A stretch of 64,000 nt of DNA from Nocardioides cremeus. Lineage in GTDB: Bacteria > Actinomycetota > Actinomycetes > Propionibacteriales > Nocardioidaceae. Each line of letters starts with the position of its first letter. Positions within the stretch are counted from its first letter, which is position 1. The position numbers and the translations under genes were made by a program. Location of the stretch: assembly GCF_030518195.1 (NCBI RefSeq), contig NZ_JAULSC010000007.1, forward strand, positions 110,904 to 174,903, read 5' to 3'. Shown in pieces: positions 40,655 through 49,133 of the stretch. Under the pieces are notes generated by a model. The model worked only from the letters and a program-made list of their open reading frames with translations, did no database searches and was not told the origin of the DNA.

Positions 40655-41389
40655 ATGAGCGCCCATCTCCCCGACTCGGTCCGTCACGGCGTGGATCACC
40701 TGCAGGAGTCGGTGCACCACAAGTTCGACGAGATCAAGCCCAAGCTGCGTGGCTGGCTGCACCTGGCCACCGCCCCGCTGACGCTGGTCGCCGGCATCGT
40801 GCTGGTCGCGCTCTCCCCCGACTCCACGACCCGCATCGGCTCCGCGGTCTTCACCGGCTCGGCGCTGCTGCTCTTCACGGTCTCCGCGATCTACCACACC
40901 GGCACCTGGTCGCCGCGCACCTGGGCGTTCCTGCGCCGCTTCGACCACTCCAACATCTTCGTGCTGATCGCCGGCTCCTACACCCCGCTCGCGCTGATCC
41001 TGCTGGAGGGCACCGAGCGGGTGGTGCTGCTGGCGACCGTGTGGACCTGTGCGGTGCTGGGCGTGCTCTTCCGGGTCTTCTGGACCGACGCCCCGCGCTG
41101 GCTCTACACCCCCATCTACATCGCCATGGGCTGGTCGGCGCTGTTCTTCATCCCCGGCTTCATCGACGGCGCGACCTCGCGGCTGGGCACCGGGATGGCC
41201 ATCGGGGTGCTGGTGCTGATCGCCGCGGGCGGGGTGCTCTACACCCTCGGCGGCGCGGTCTACGGCTTCAAGTTCCCCGACCCCAGCCCGCGCTGGTTCG
41301 GCTTCCACGAGGTCTTCCACACCTTCACGATCCTCGCCTTCACCACCCACTACGTCGGCGTCTCGCTGGCGACGTACTCGCTGCGCTGA
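40655..41389 (+). CDS. hemolysin III (TrhA/PAQR) family membrane protein
   Basis: A 244-residue, seven-helix membrane protein of the PAQR/hemolysin III family. The metal-site motifs are SAIYHTG (first His), FDHSNIFVLIAGSYTP (Asp) and EVFHTFTILAFTTHYVG (C-terminal His pair). Members influence membrane lipid homeostasis; the old haemolysin name is historical. ATG 40655 gives the usual N-terminus; the long open frame upstream runs through repeats and uppS antisense. TAGGTT lies 8 nt before the ATG. The stop codon is inside a bidirectional hairpin. Confidence 0.9.
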   Translation: MSAHLPDSVRHGVDHLQESVHHKFDEIKPKLRGWLHLATAPLTLVAGIVLVALSPDSTTRIGSAVFTGSALLLFTVSAIYHTGTWSPRTWAFLRRFDHSNIFVLIAGSYTPLALILLEGTERVVLLATVWTCAVLGVLFRVFWTDAPRWLYTPIYIAMGWSALFFIPGFIDGATSRLGTGMAIGVLVLIAAGGVLYTLGGAVYGFKFPDPSPRWFGFHEVFHTFTILAFTTHYVGVSLATYSLR

Positions 41390-41405
41390 GCGGCCTCAGC
41401 GCAGC
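41380..41405. terminator. bidirectional terminator hairpin over both stop codons
   Basis: GCTGCGCTGAG and CTCAGCGCAGC pair perfectly (11 bp, 4-nt loop CGGC). The stops of the hemolysin III gene (+) and the DUF1353 gene (-) both lie within it. Confidence 0.7.
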
Positions 41406-42289
41406 AGCGCGACCACCAGCACCACGCCGGCCGCCGCGACGACCAGCGCGGCCAGCGCGGCCGCGACCCGAGGCGCTCGCGCGACCAGCGCCTCCGCCGC
41501 CCAGGCCAGCGCGCTGAGCGCAGCCACCACGACGGTGACGTGCAGCAGGAACGCGAGGCCGGTGCCCAGCACCGCGCCGGCCACCCGGAAGCGGCCCCAC
41601 GTGAGCGCCAGCAGCAGGGGCACCACCAGCGCCCCGGCCGCTCCGGCGACCAGCTCGGCGGCGAAGGAGCCCTCGGGGATCCACGGCGCACCCGGCGCCG
41701 CCGGGGCGCTGCGGTCGAGGACGTCCCAGGTGGCGCACCAGCCCAGCCACACGACCAGCAGCAGGCTGCCGAGCACCGCCAGCCGGTAGCGCCAGCGCCG
41801 CCACGCGGGCCACGGCTGGCCGCGCCCGAGCAGGGTCACCAGCGTCACCGCCGACCAGGCCAGCCAGCGGCGTACGACGCCGGTGCCGGTGTCGGCCATC
41901 GCGTCGCGGAAGACCCGGTCGGCCTCGACCCGGTCGACCACGTGCCCCTCGGCCGAGACGTACGCCGGCGCCCCGTCGTCGGCGGGCCCCACGAGCCCGT
42001 CGTGCACCAGCGCCGCGGGCAGGTGCGCCCCGGTGCGCGGCACCAGCCACGTCAGCACGGAGGGCACCGACGTCAGGTCGCTGGTGAAGCTGCCCAGGTC
42101 GGCCGGCACGAGGAGCTCACCCAGCCGGCGGTCGTCGTAGGCGACGCGGCGCAGCATCGCCCAGGTCTCCTGGCCGTCGGTGAAGCGGCGCTCGAGCAGC
42201 ACCCGGGCCGGCGCGTCGGGGTCGGGCGGCTGGGTGGGGGTGCCGCCGTCGTGGAAGCGTCCGCACTGGCCGCCGACCGGGGGCCTCAC
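41396..42289 (-). CDS. DUF1353 domain membrane protein
   Basis: A 297-residue protein. The N-terminal DUF1353 domain (residues about 25-130) has RRVAYDDRRLGELLVPADL, DLTSVPSVLTWLVPRTGAHLPAALVHDGL in two blocks, and VEADRVFRDAM. The C-terminal half has five or six hydrophobic helices, unusual for DUF1353, which is often a stand-alone phage-type protein. I start at the GTG at 42289, overlapping the lacI stop by 4 nt; the upstream frame is only lacI antisense frame. Function unknown; it is coupled to the sugar regulator. Confidence 0.65.
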   Translation of the reverse strand: MRPPVGGQCGRFHDGGTPTQPPDPDAPARVLLERRFTDGQETWAMLRRVAYDDRRLGELLVPADLGSFTSDLTSVPSVLTWLVPRTGAHLPAALVHDGLVGPADDGAPAYVSAEGHVVDRVEADRVFRDAMADTGTGVVRRWLAWSAVTLVTLLGRGQPWPAWRRWRYRLAVLGSLLLVVWLGWCATWDVLDRSAPAAPGAPWIPEGSFAAELVAGAAGALVVPLLLALTWGRFRVAGAVLGTGLAFLLHVTVVVAALSALAWAAEALVARAPRVAAALAALVVAAAGVVLVVALLR

Positions 42290-43362
42290 CGCTCCACGCC
42301 CGCCTTCGCGCCCTCTCCCCCGGCGCCGGGCGAGGCCGACGCAGGCGCCGGGACCGGGCCCGTGGTCCCACGCACCACGAGCTCGGTGCCGAGCTCGACG
42401 TGGTCGCTGACGACCTCGTCGCTCTCCTGCGGGGCCATCAGCCGCAGCACGTGCCGGGCCGCCAGCCGCCCCTGCTCCAGGACCGGCTGCCGCACGGTGG
42501 TGAGGTCGAAGAGCGCCGCCATCTCGTGGTCGTCGACGCCGACCACCGACAGGTCCTCCGGCACCCGGAGCCCCTTGCGGCGAGCCGCCCGCAGCACGCC
42601 GAAGGCCATCTCGTCGGAGGCGCAGAAGACCGCGGTGGGTCGTGGCGAGAGGGCCAGCAGCCGGTCCCCGGCGCTCGTCCCGCCCTCGAGCGTGAAGCCA
42701 CCCTCGAGCTCGAGGTCGGGGTCCTGCTCGATCCCGGCGTCGCGCAGCGTGTCGCGGTAGCCGCGCGCCCGGGCGCGCGGCGTGGCCAGGCTCAGGCTCG
42801 CGTCGTTGAGCATCCCGACGTAGGCGATGCGGCGATGACCCAGCTCGAGCAGGTGCTCCACCGCGGTGCGCGCGACCAGCTCGTCGTCGACGCGGACGCT
42901 GGGCCACTGCGCGACCCGCGCTCCCACCGTCACCACCGGCATGCCCTGGTTGCTGAGCCAGTGCACCTCCTGGGGCGTGGGGCCCAGCCCGACGATGAGC
43001 ATCGCGTCGACGCGCTTGGTCAGCAGGTGGGTGCCCAGCACCCGGCGCCGGGCCTCCTGGTCGTCGTCGAGGTTGTAGAGCAGCACGTCGTACCCGCGCT
43101 CGCGCAGCACCTGCTCGGCGCCGGAGATGACGGTGGCGAAGAACCAGCGGGTCACGAAGAGCACCACGATCGCCACGGTGCGGGTCTGGCCGCCGCTGGC
43201 CAGGCCGACGGCGTGCGGGGACGGCACGTAGCCCAGCCGCACGGCGGCCTCCATCACGCGGCGACGGGTGTCCTCGGAGACCCGGGGCAGCCCGCGCAGG
43301 GCGCGGGAGACGGTCGCCGTGGACACCCCGGTCTCCCGGGCCAGGTCGTGGATGCTGGTCAT
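42286..43362 (-). CDS. LacI family transcriptional regulator
   Basis: A 358-residue LacI/GalR repressor. The N-terminal HTH and hinge read SIHDLARETGVSTATVSRAL and RRRVMEAAVRLGYVPS; the periplasmic-binding-protein-like sensor domain has TVAIVVLFVTRWFFATVISGAE, GHRRIAYVGML, TAVFCASDEMAFGVLRAAR and SVVGVDDHEMAALFDLTTVRQP. It is divergent from a GH1 beta-glucosidase and near an ABC sugar importer, so it probably controls this cluster in response to a beta-glucoside or its product. GAGGAAGCGAG before the ATG is its ribosome site. Confidence 0.9.
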   Translation of the reverse strand: MTSIHDLARETGVSTATVSRALRGLPRVSEDTRRRVMEAAVRLGYVPSPHAVGLASGGQTRTVAIVVLFVTRWFFATVISGAEQVLRERGYDVLLYNLDDDQEARRRVLGTHLLTKRVDAMLIVGLGPTPQEVHWLSNQGMPVVTVGARVAQWPSVRVDDELVARTAVEHLLELGHRRIAYVGMLNDASLSLATPRARARGYRDTLRDAGIEQDPDLELEGGFTLEGGTSAGDRLLALSPRPTAVFCASDEMAFGVLRAARRKGLRVPEDLSVVGVDDHEMAALFDLTTVRQPVLEQGRLAARHVLRLMAPQESDEVVSDHVELGTELVVRGTTGPVPAPASASPGAGGEGAKAGVER

Positions 43363-43397
43363 CTCGCTTCCTCTTTGTACCGGTCAACCACGTGGCT

Positions 43398-43403
43398 TAC
43401 GGT
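43398..43403 (+). promoter_or_regulatory. -10 box of the beta-glucosidase gene, leaderless type
   Basis: TACGGT ends 6 nt before the ATG at 43410. The 47-bp gap to lacI also contains ACCGGT in TTGTACCGGTCAA, a possible small operator. Confidence 0.45.
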
Positions 43404-43409
43404 GGGGAC

Positions 43410-44777
43410 ATGAGCACACCTTCGCGACTGCCGGACGGCTCCACCCTCGAGCTGGGCACGGCCACCGCGTCCTACCAGGTCGAGGGCGCGACGCACGAGG
43501 ACGGCAGGGGCGCCTCGATCTGGGACACCTTCGCCGCGCGGCCCGGCACCATCAGCGACGCCAGCGACGGCACCACGGCCTGCGACTCCTACCACCGCTG
43601 GGCCGAGGACGCCGACCTCGTCGCCGGGCTCGGCGTGCAGTGGTACCGCTTCTCGATCGCCTGGCCCCGGGTGCTGCCCGAGGGCCGCGGCCGGGTCGAG
43701 ACCCGCGGCCTCGACTACTACGACCGTCTCGTCGACGGCCTGCTCGAGCGCGGCGTCAAGCCGACCGCCACGCTCTACCACTGGGACCTGCCCCAGCCCC
43801 TCGAGGACGCCGGCGGCTGGCTCGAGCGCGGCACCGCCGAGGCGTTCGCCGACTACGCCGAGATCGTCCACGAACGCCTGGGCGACCGGGTCGGGCTGTG
43901 GGCCACCCACAACGAGCCGTGGTGCGCGGCCTACCTCGGCTACGCCGCCGGCGTGCACGCCCCGGGCCGTCGCGAGGGCGGCGCCGCCCACCGCGCCGCC
44001 CACCACCTGGTGCTGGGCCACGCGCTGGCCGCCGAGCGGATGCGCGCCGCGGGTGCCCGTGACGTCGGCATCGTGCTCAACCTGGCCCCGATCTGGCCCG
44101 AGCGCCCCGAGGCGGACGACGTCGCGGACGGCGTCGACGCGATCCGCAACCGGGTCTGGCTCGACCCCCTGGTCGACGGCGCGTACGACGACGGGCTGCT
44201 GCGGGTCGCCCCCGAGCTGGCCGACCCCGAGCTGGTCCGCGACGGCGACCTCGCCCTCATGCAGGGCTCGGCCGACTGGATCGGCATCAACTACTACACG
44301 CCGGTGCGCGTGGCCGAGGGCTCCGCGGACAGCGAGCACCCCGAGGGCGGGGCCTACCCCGGCGTGGCGCCCTTCGAGCTCGTCGAGCGCGACCCCCGCA
44401 CCGACATCGGCTGGGAGATCGACGCCTCCGGGCTCGAGGAGCTGCTGGTCGAGACCCACCGACGCACCTCCCTGCCGCTGCTGGTGATGGAGAACGGCGC
44501 CGCCTGCGCCGACGACCGGGTCGAGGACGGCCGCGTCGCCGACCAGGACCGCATCGACTACCTGCGCGACCACCTCGCCGCCACCGACGCCGCCCGCGCG
44601 GCCGGCGCCGACGTCCGCGCCTACGTGGTCTGGACGCTGCTCGACAACTTCGAGTGGGCCTACGGCTACACCAAGACGTTCGGCCTCGTGCACATCGACC
44701 CCGCCGACCAGACGCGCACGCCCAAGGCGTCGTACGACTGGTTGGCCGGGGTCGCGCGCGAGCGCACCGAACCCTGA
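43410..44777 (+). CDS. GH1 beta-glucosidase
   Basis: A 455-residue glycoside hydrolase family 1 enzyme. N-terminal LGTATASYQVEGA holds the sugar-binding Gln. The acid/base is Glu169 in THNEPW and the nucleophile Glu361 in VMENGAA (Met where many members have Thr). The aglycone-side WTLLDNFEWAYGYTKTFGL is intact. No signal peptide, so it acts on imported di- or oligosaccharides. It is divergent from the LacI regulator and convergent with the permease genes, fitting a cellobiose/beta-glucoside utilisation cluster. An upstream in-frame ATG at 43392 is less likely given the -10 box at 43398. Confidence 0.93.
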   Translation: MSTPSRLPDGSTLELGTATASYQVEGATHEDGRGASIWDTFAARPGTISDASDGTTACDSYHRWAEDADLVAGLGVQWYRFSIAWPRVLPEGRGRVETRGLDYYDRLVDGLLERGVKPTATLYHWDLPQPLEDAGGWLERGTAEAFADYAEIVHERLGDRVGLWATHNEPWCAAYLGYAAGVHAPGRREGGAAHRAAHHLVLGHALAAERMRAAGARDVGIVLNLAPIWPERPEADDVADGVDAIRNRVWLDPLVDGAYDDGLLRVAPELADPELVRDGDLALMQGSADWIGINYYTPVRVAEGSADSEHPEGGAYPGVAPFELVERDPRTDIGWEIDASGLEELLVETHRRTSLPLLVMENGAACADDRVEDGRVADQDRIDYLRDHLAATDAARAAGADVRAYVVWTLLDNFEWAYGYTKTFGLVHIDPADQTRTPKASYDWLAGVARERTEP

Positions 44778-44790
44778 GGGCCCCCCTGCT

Positions 44791-44815
44791 CCCTCCCCCC
44801 GGAACGGGGGGAGGG
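44791..44815. terminator. bidirectional terminator between beta-glucosidase and permease genes
   Basis: CCCTCCCCCC and GGGGGGAGGG pair perfectly over 10 bp with a 5-nt loop. It ends exactly at the base before the permease stop codon. Confidence 0.82.
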
Positions 44816-45772
44816 TCATCCCTTCACGCTGCCGGCGAGCAGCCCGCGCACGAAGTAGCGCTGCAGTCCCAGGAACACCGCGAGCGGGATCACCAGGGAG
44901 ACGAACGCGCCCGCGGAGAGCAGGTGCCAGTCCTCTCCTCGTTGACCCACCAGGTTGACCAGCTTGACGGTCAGTGGCGCGACATCCGGTCCGCTGAAGA
45001 CCAGCGCGACCAGCAGGTCGTTCCACACCCACAGGAACTGGAAGATGCCGAACGCCGCGATCGCCGGCGCCATCAGCGGCAGCATGATCTTGGTGAAGAT
45101 CTCGACGTGCCCGGCGCCGTCGACGCGCGCCGACTCGATGAGCTCGCCGGGGATCTCGCGCATGAAGTTGTGCAGCAGGAAGATCGCCAACGGCATCGCG
45201 AAGATCGCGTGCGAGAGCCACAGCTCGTAGAGCCCGCCCGCGGGCGCGTCGCGCCCGGCCAGCGGCCGCAGGTTGAAGGGCGGTGAGGTGTAGAGCGAGA
45301 GCAGCGGGATCAGGGTGACCTGGATCGGCACGATCTGCAGCGCGAACATCGCCACGAACAGCACGTCGCGACCCTTGAACTTCATCCACGCGAAGGCGTA
45401 CGCCGCCAGCGTGGCCAGGGTGATCGGGATCAGCACCCCGGGGATCGTGATGACGATGGAGTTGACCAGGAACGTCACCAGGCTGGCGTCGCCCTCGCCG
45501 CCCAGCACCTCGCGGTAGTTGTCGAGGGTGAAGTTGGGGTCGGTGAAGGCGTTCCACCAGCCGTTGCCCTTCGCCTCGCGCTCGGGGCGGAAGGAGGAGA
45601 CCAGCAGGCCGAAGGTCGGCAGCGTCCACAGCAGCGCGATCACCAGGCTGACGCCGGAGGCGGTCTTGCTGGTCAGGCCCTCGCGGGCCGCCCGGGAGGC
45701 CGACTTCTTGCCGGTCGTGGGGCCGGGGGTCTCCTTGACCATCGCCGGCTCGGGAGTGGGCGTGGTGGTCAT
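44816..45772 (-). CDS. sugar ABC transporter permease (MalG type)
   Basis: A 318-residue MalG-type permease. A polar N-terminal extension of about 35 residues precedes the first helix (GVSLVIALLWTLPTFGLLVS). The EAA loop is ESARVDGAGHVEIFTKIMLPLM, followed by FLWVWNDLLVALVF. The C-terminus FVRGLLAGSVKG is typical of AglG-like members. ATG 45772 overlaps the upstream permease stop by 4 nt. With its partner and the SBP it forms an alpha- or beta-glucoside importer without its own ATPase. Confidence 0.9.
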   Translation of the reverse strand: MTTTPTPEPAMVKETPGPTTGKKSASRAAREGLTSKTASGVSLVIALLWTLPTFGLLVSSFRPEREAKGNGWWNAFTDPNFTLDNYREVLGGEGDASLVTFLVNSIVITIPGVLIPITLATLAAYAFAWMKFKGRDVLFVAMFALQIVPIQVTLIPLLSLYTSPPFNLRPLAGRDAPAGGLYELWLSHAIFAMPLAIFLLHNFMREIPGELIESARVDGAGHVEIFTKIMLPLMAPAIAAFGIFQFLWVWNDLLVALVFSGPDVAPLTVKLVNLVGQRGEDWHLLSAGAFVSLVIPLAVFLGLQRYFVRGLLAGSVKG

Positions 45773-46731
45773 CGTGCCTCCAGCTTCCGCATCTGACGGA
45801 CGTTGTAGATGATGATCGGGCTCACGAGCGCGAAGATCACCACGGCCAGCGCCGCTGCCAGGCCCTGGTTGAGCGAGACGAAGTACTGGAAGTAGTACTC
45901 GTAGGCCAGCACGCTGGTGTCGAAGCGGCCGCCGGTCGAGGTCTGCACGATGTCGAAGACCTTCAGGGTGCCGATGCTGATGGTCGTCAGCACCACGATC
46001 AGCGAGGGCCGGATGCTGGGCACGGTGATGAAGAAGAACATCTTCAGCCCGCTCACGCCGTCGAGGCTCGCGGCCTCGACGATGTCGTCGGGGATCGCCT
46101 TGATCGAGGCCGACAGGATCGTCATGGCGAAACCGGCCTGGATCCAGATCAGGATCACGATCAGGAAGAGCGTGTTCCACGGCGAGTAGAACAAGAAGTT
46201 GTAGGTGTCGAAGCCCAGCGCCTTGAGGACGCCGTTGAGCAGGCCGATCTGGGTGTTCTCGGTGCCCTTGTACTCGTAGACGAACTTCCAGATGATCGAC
46301 GCGCCCACCAGCGAGATCGCCATCGGCAGGAAGACCAGCGCCTTGGCGAGCTTCTCGAAGCGGGAGCGGTCGACCAGCACGGCGTAGACCAGGCCGATGA
46401 AGGTCGAGAGCGTCGGCACCAGCAGCACCCACAGCATGGTGTTGCGCAGCACGACCAGCAGACCGGAGTTGGTGAAGATGTCGATGTAGTTCTCGATGCC
46501 GACGAAGTTCTCGCCGTTGGCGCCGAAGAACGACTGGTAGGCGGTCTTCACGGCCGGGTAGAGCAGGCCGACGGCGACCAGGAACAGCGCCGGGCCGACG
46601 AAGGCGACGGCCTGGATGCGTTCACCGCGTCGCGACTTCAGTCGTTGGGTCAGCAGCAGGATGGCGGCCATCACACCGATGAACAGCGCGATGGCGATGA
46701 CCATCTGGATGAGCTTCTCTGTCGTGGTCAC
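45769..46731 (-). CDS. sugar ABC transporter permease (MalF type)
   Basis: A 320-residue MalF-type permease with an extra N-terminal helix (MVIAIALFIGVMAAILLL) before FVGPALFLVAVGLLYPAV. The EAA loop is EAASLDGVSGLKMFFFITVPSI. The sequence has the AglF-like stretch FVGIENYIDIFTNSG. It lies downstream of the SBP gene behind a long hairpin, so it may be expressed at a lower level than the SBP. 4-nt overlap with the MalG-type gene. Confidence 0.9.
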   Translation of the reverse strand: MTTTEKLIQMVIAIALFIGVMAAILLLTQRLKSRRGERIQAVAFVGPALFLVAVGLLYPAVKTAYQSFFGANGENFVGIENYIDIFTNSGLLVVLRNTMLWVLLVPTLSTFIGLVYAVLVDRSRFEKLAKALVFLPMAISLVGASIIWKFVYEYKGTENTQIGLLNGVLKALGFDTYNFLFYSPWNTLFLIVILIWIQAGFAMTILSASIKAIPDDIVEAASLDGVSGLKMFFFITVPSIRPSLIVVLTTISIGTLKVFDIVQTSTGGRFDTSVLAYEYYFQYFVSLNQGLAAALAVVIFALVSPIIIYNVRQMRKLEAR

Positions 46732-46794
46732 GTCCTACCGCTCCCCTTCTTCCGTGCCCGGCTCGACGGCTCCCACCGCAGGTGGGGTGGTGCA

Positions 46795-46847
46795 GCTCGT
46801 ACGCCGGGCCGGTGGGGCCGCAGGCCCTGCCGGCCCGGCGTACGAGC
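46795..46847 (-). promoter_or_regulatory. intercistronic hairpin between SBP and permease genes
   Basis: GCTCGTACGCCGGGCCGG and CCGGCCCGGCGTACGAGC pair perfectly over 18 bp with a 17-nt loop. It lies between the SBP stop (46856) and the first permease start. It would act as partial terminator or mRNA stabiliser, giving more SBP than permease. Confidence 0.75.
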
Positions 46848-46855
46848 GAGGTGGA

Positions 46856-48232
46856 TCAGTTGGGCCAGGACTCCTCGATGTTCTGCAGGGCGTCCTCGCT
46901 GTCGTCACCGGTGATCCAGGAGGTCATCTCCTTCCAGAACGAGCCGGCGCCGACGGCGCTGGGCATCAGGTCGGAGCCGTCGAAGCGGAAGACGGCCTCG
47001 GGGTCCTGGAAGGTCTCGGCGGACAGACGGTCGATCGGGCTGCCGAGCAGCTCGATGTCGAGACCGGTGTTGGCGCTGACCCAGCCGCCGCCCGGGGTGG
47101 CCTCGGCCTTCTCGTTGGCCCACACGTCGCTGGAGAGGTAGGTCTGGAAGGCCTGCACCTCGGGACGGTCGTCGAAGGCGACGGTGAACTCGCCACCGCC
47201 GAGCACCGGGCGCCCGTTGTCCTCGTTGGTCACCGGCAGGTAGAAGGCGAACACGTCGCCGTTCTCCGAGACGTCGGTGCCCTCGGGCCACTGGGCGGCG
47301 TAGAAGCTCGCCTGGCGGTGCAGCGCGCAGTTGCCGTCGATGATCGGCAGGCCGCCGTCCTGGAAGGTGGTGGTGGCGATGGAGTTGACGTCGCCGTGGC
47401 CGCCGTTGACGTAGTCGGAGTTCTTCAGGATGCCGCCGACGCGGTCGAGCGACTCCACGACCTGCGGGTCGTCGAAGGGGATCTCGTGGTTGACCCACTG
47501 GTCGTAGGTCTCGGGGCCGACGTCGCGCAGGAGGGCGTCCTCGAGCCAGTCGGTGAGCACCCAGCCGGTGCCCTCGCCGGACTCGATGCCCGCGCACCAG
47601 GGCTTCATGTCGCCCTTCTGGGCGATCTCGTCGGAGAGCTCGAGCATCTCGTCCCACGTCTCGGGGACCTCGTAGCCCTCCTTCTCGAACATCTTCGGGG
47701 AGTACCAGACGAACGACTTCACGTTGGCGCCGAGAGGAGCGGCGTAGAAGGTGTCGTCGACGCTGCCGTAGTTCTTCCAGTCCTCGCCCCAGAACTCGTC
47801 GACGTTCTCGGCGGTCGGCTCGGGCGCCGGCACGACCGAGCCGGTGTCGACCAGGGTGCCGAGCAGGCCCGGCTGCGGGACGTAGGCGATGTCGGGGGCG
47901 TTGCCGCCGCGCACGCGCACGATGAGCTGGGTCTCGAACTGGTTGGAGCCCTCGTAGGCGACCTCGGCCCCGGTGCACTCGGTGAACTTCTCGTACGACG
48001 CCTTGTGGGCGTCGGACTCGGGCTCGATGATCGAGGTGTAGACGTTGACCTCGGTGCCGCTGAGGTCGCCGAACTGGGTCAGGTCCTCGCAGCCCTCGAC
48101 GCCCTCGCCGGGCGAGGTGCCCTCGGCGGTGTTCGTCTCGCTGGTGCTGGTGTCGCTGGCACAGCCAGCCAGGACGAGACCGGTGGCGGCCATGGCCGCG
48201 ATCGTCGCGTGCCTGATGTTGCGTGAGCGCAT
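46856..48232 (-). CDS. sugar ABC transporter substrate-binding lipoprotein
   Basis: A 458-residue solute receptor. The signal peptide ends in lipobox GLVLAGC (Cys near residue 24), then a Thr/Ser/Glu-rich linker. The mature domain has EVNVYTSIIEPESDAHKASY, NAPDIAYVPQPGLL, VKSFVWYSPKMFEKEGYEVP and ETWDEMLELSDEIA, like the AglE/alpha-glucoside-type receptors. Ligand uncertain: position near a GH1 beta-glucosidase suggests a beta-glucoside, whereas the closest named families bind alpha-glucosides. It heads the transcript and is preceded by a LacI-type operator. Confidence 0.88.
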   Translation of the reverse strand: MRSRNIRHATIAAMAATGLVLAGCASDTSTSETNTAEGTSPGEGVEGCEDLTQFGDLSGTEVNVYTSIIEPESDAHKASYEKFTECTGAEVAYEGSNQFETQLIVRVRGGNAPDIAYVPQPGLLGTLVDTGSVVPAPEPTAENVDEFWGEDWKNYGSVDDTFYAAPLGANVKSFVWYSPKMFEKEGYEVPETWDEMLELSDEIAQKGDMKPWCAGIESGEGTGWVLTDWLEDALLRDVGPETYDQWVNHEIPFDDPQVVESLDRVGGILKNSDYVNGGHGDVNSIATTTFQDGGLPIIDGNCALHRQASFYAAQWPEGTDVSENGDVFAFYLPVTNEDNGRPVLGGGEFTVAFDDRPEVQAFQTYLSSDVWANEKAEATPGGGWVSANTGLDIELLGSPIDRLSAETFQDPEAVFRFDGSDLMPSAVGAGSFWKEMTSWITGDDSEDALQNIEESWPN

Positions 48233-48282
48233 CGGGGCTCCCTCTCTGTGACGTGCTCCGGACGGTGGTGCGTTACCGTCGA

Positions 48283-48311
48283 TGCAAGCGTTTACGCAGT
48301 GCCGTCGTCAA
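48283..48311 (-). promoter_or_regulatory. LacI-type operator and promoter of the SBP operon
   Basis: On the minus strand, TGCGTAAACGCTTGCA (48283-48298) fits the LacI-family pattern of a CG centre flanked by AA/TT and TG/CA-like ends. TTGACG (48306-48311) lies just upstream as a -35, so the operator sits between the -35 and a TTGCAT-like -10. The adjacent LacI regulator is the likely ligand-responsive partner. Confidence 0.55.
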
Positions 48312-48413
48312 GGAAAACCGGGTCACGACTCTGTAACGCAGGTCACACGGGGCGCCGGTGCGCCACTGGTCTGGACCAGTGCAGTCGCCGGGCGGTCCTC
48401 GGACGGGCAGCCC

Positions 48414-49133
48414 CTACAGCGCGCTGCTGAGCACCGTGCGGCCCGCCTCGTCACGCACCACCACGGCCGTCACGTCAGCGCGCAGCAGGGCCGACTGCAG
48501 CTGGCAGGTCATCTCGTCCTCGCCGGTGCCGAGGAACTCCCCCGCCGGCGTCAGGCGGCCCGCGTCGTCACGGAACGCGGCCCGGTAGACCGCGCCCTCC
48601 TCGAACCCGGCGCCCTCGAAGCGCAGCTCGGTGCCCCACGTGTGGGCGACCAGCCCGGCGCTGTCCACCTCGATGCCGGTGCGCTCCCCCGGCGGGTCCA
48701 CCTCGAGGCTGATCGCCTCCAGCGGCACGGCCGGGGGCGCCGGCGCCGTGGCCCGGCCCAGCCCCACGCCCACGCCGAGGGCCAGCACGACCACCGCGGC
48801 GGCCGCGGCCAGCAGCGTCGTACGACGTCGGGAGCGGTGGTGCGCGGCCTCGCGCCGGTCGGCGAGGTCGCGCCGCTCGTGCTCGGCCTGCTCGGCCGCG
48901 ATGGCGCTGCGGATGCGGGCCCCGAGGCCGGCGGCGGGCGAGGGTCGCTCGTCGAGGTGGGTGGGGTCGACGGCGTCGAGGCGCGCCACCAGCGGCTCGA
49001 GGTCGGCGACCTCGGCCCGGCAGGCGACGCAGCCGTCGAGGTGGGCGCGCACCGCGCCGGCCTCGACGTCGTCGAGGTGGCCCAGCACGTGGGCACCCAG
49101 CAGCTCGCGCAGCCGCTCGTGGTCGTCGCTCAC
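48414..49133 (-). CDS. anti-sigma factor (zinc-finger, RskA-like)
   Basis: A 239-residue anti-sigma factor. The N-terminal zinc-finger ZAS motif is HLDGCVACRAEV (HxxxCxxC, residues about 26-37). A cytoplasmic linker and one transmembrane helix (TLLAAAAAVVVLALGVGVGLG) precede an extracytoplasmic domain rich in beta strands, ending VVVRDEAGRTVLSSAL, like the RskA C-terminal domain. It overlaps the ECF sigma gene by 4 nt (GTG at 49133), the standard sigma/anti-sigma pairing; it should hold the sigma factor inactive at the membrane until a signal comes. Confidence 0.88.
   Translation of the reverse strand: MSDDHERLRELLGAHVLGHLDDVEAGAVRAHLDGCVACRAEVADLEPLVARLDAVDPTHLDERPSPAAGLGARIRSAIAAEQAEHERRDLADRREAAHHRSRRRTTLLAAAAAVVVLALGVGVGLGRATAPAPPAVPLEAISLEVDPPGERTGIEVDSAGLVAHTWGTELRFEGAGFEEGAVYRAAFRDDAGRLTPAGEFLGTGEDEMTCQLQSALLRADVTAVVVRDEAGRTVLSSAL

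Noticed and set aside
39275..41389. 704-codon frame ending in the hemolysin III protein
   Set aside because: The upstream part runs through palindromic repeats and uppS antisense; the family N-terminus begins at ATG 40655.
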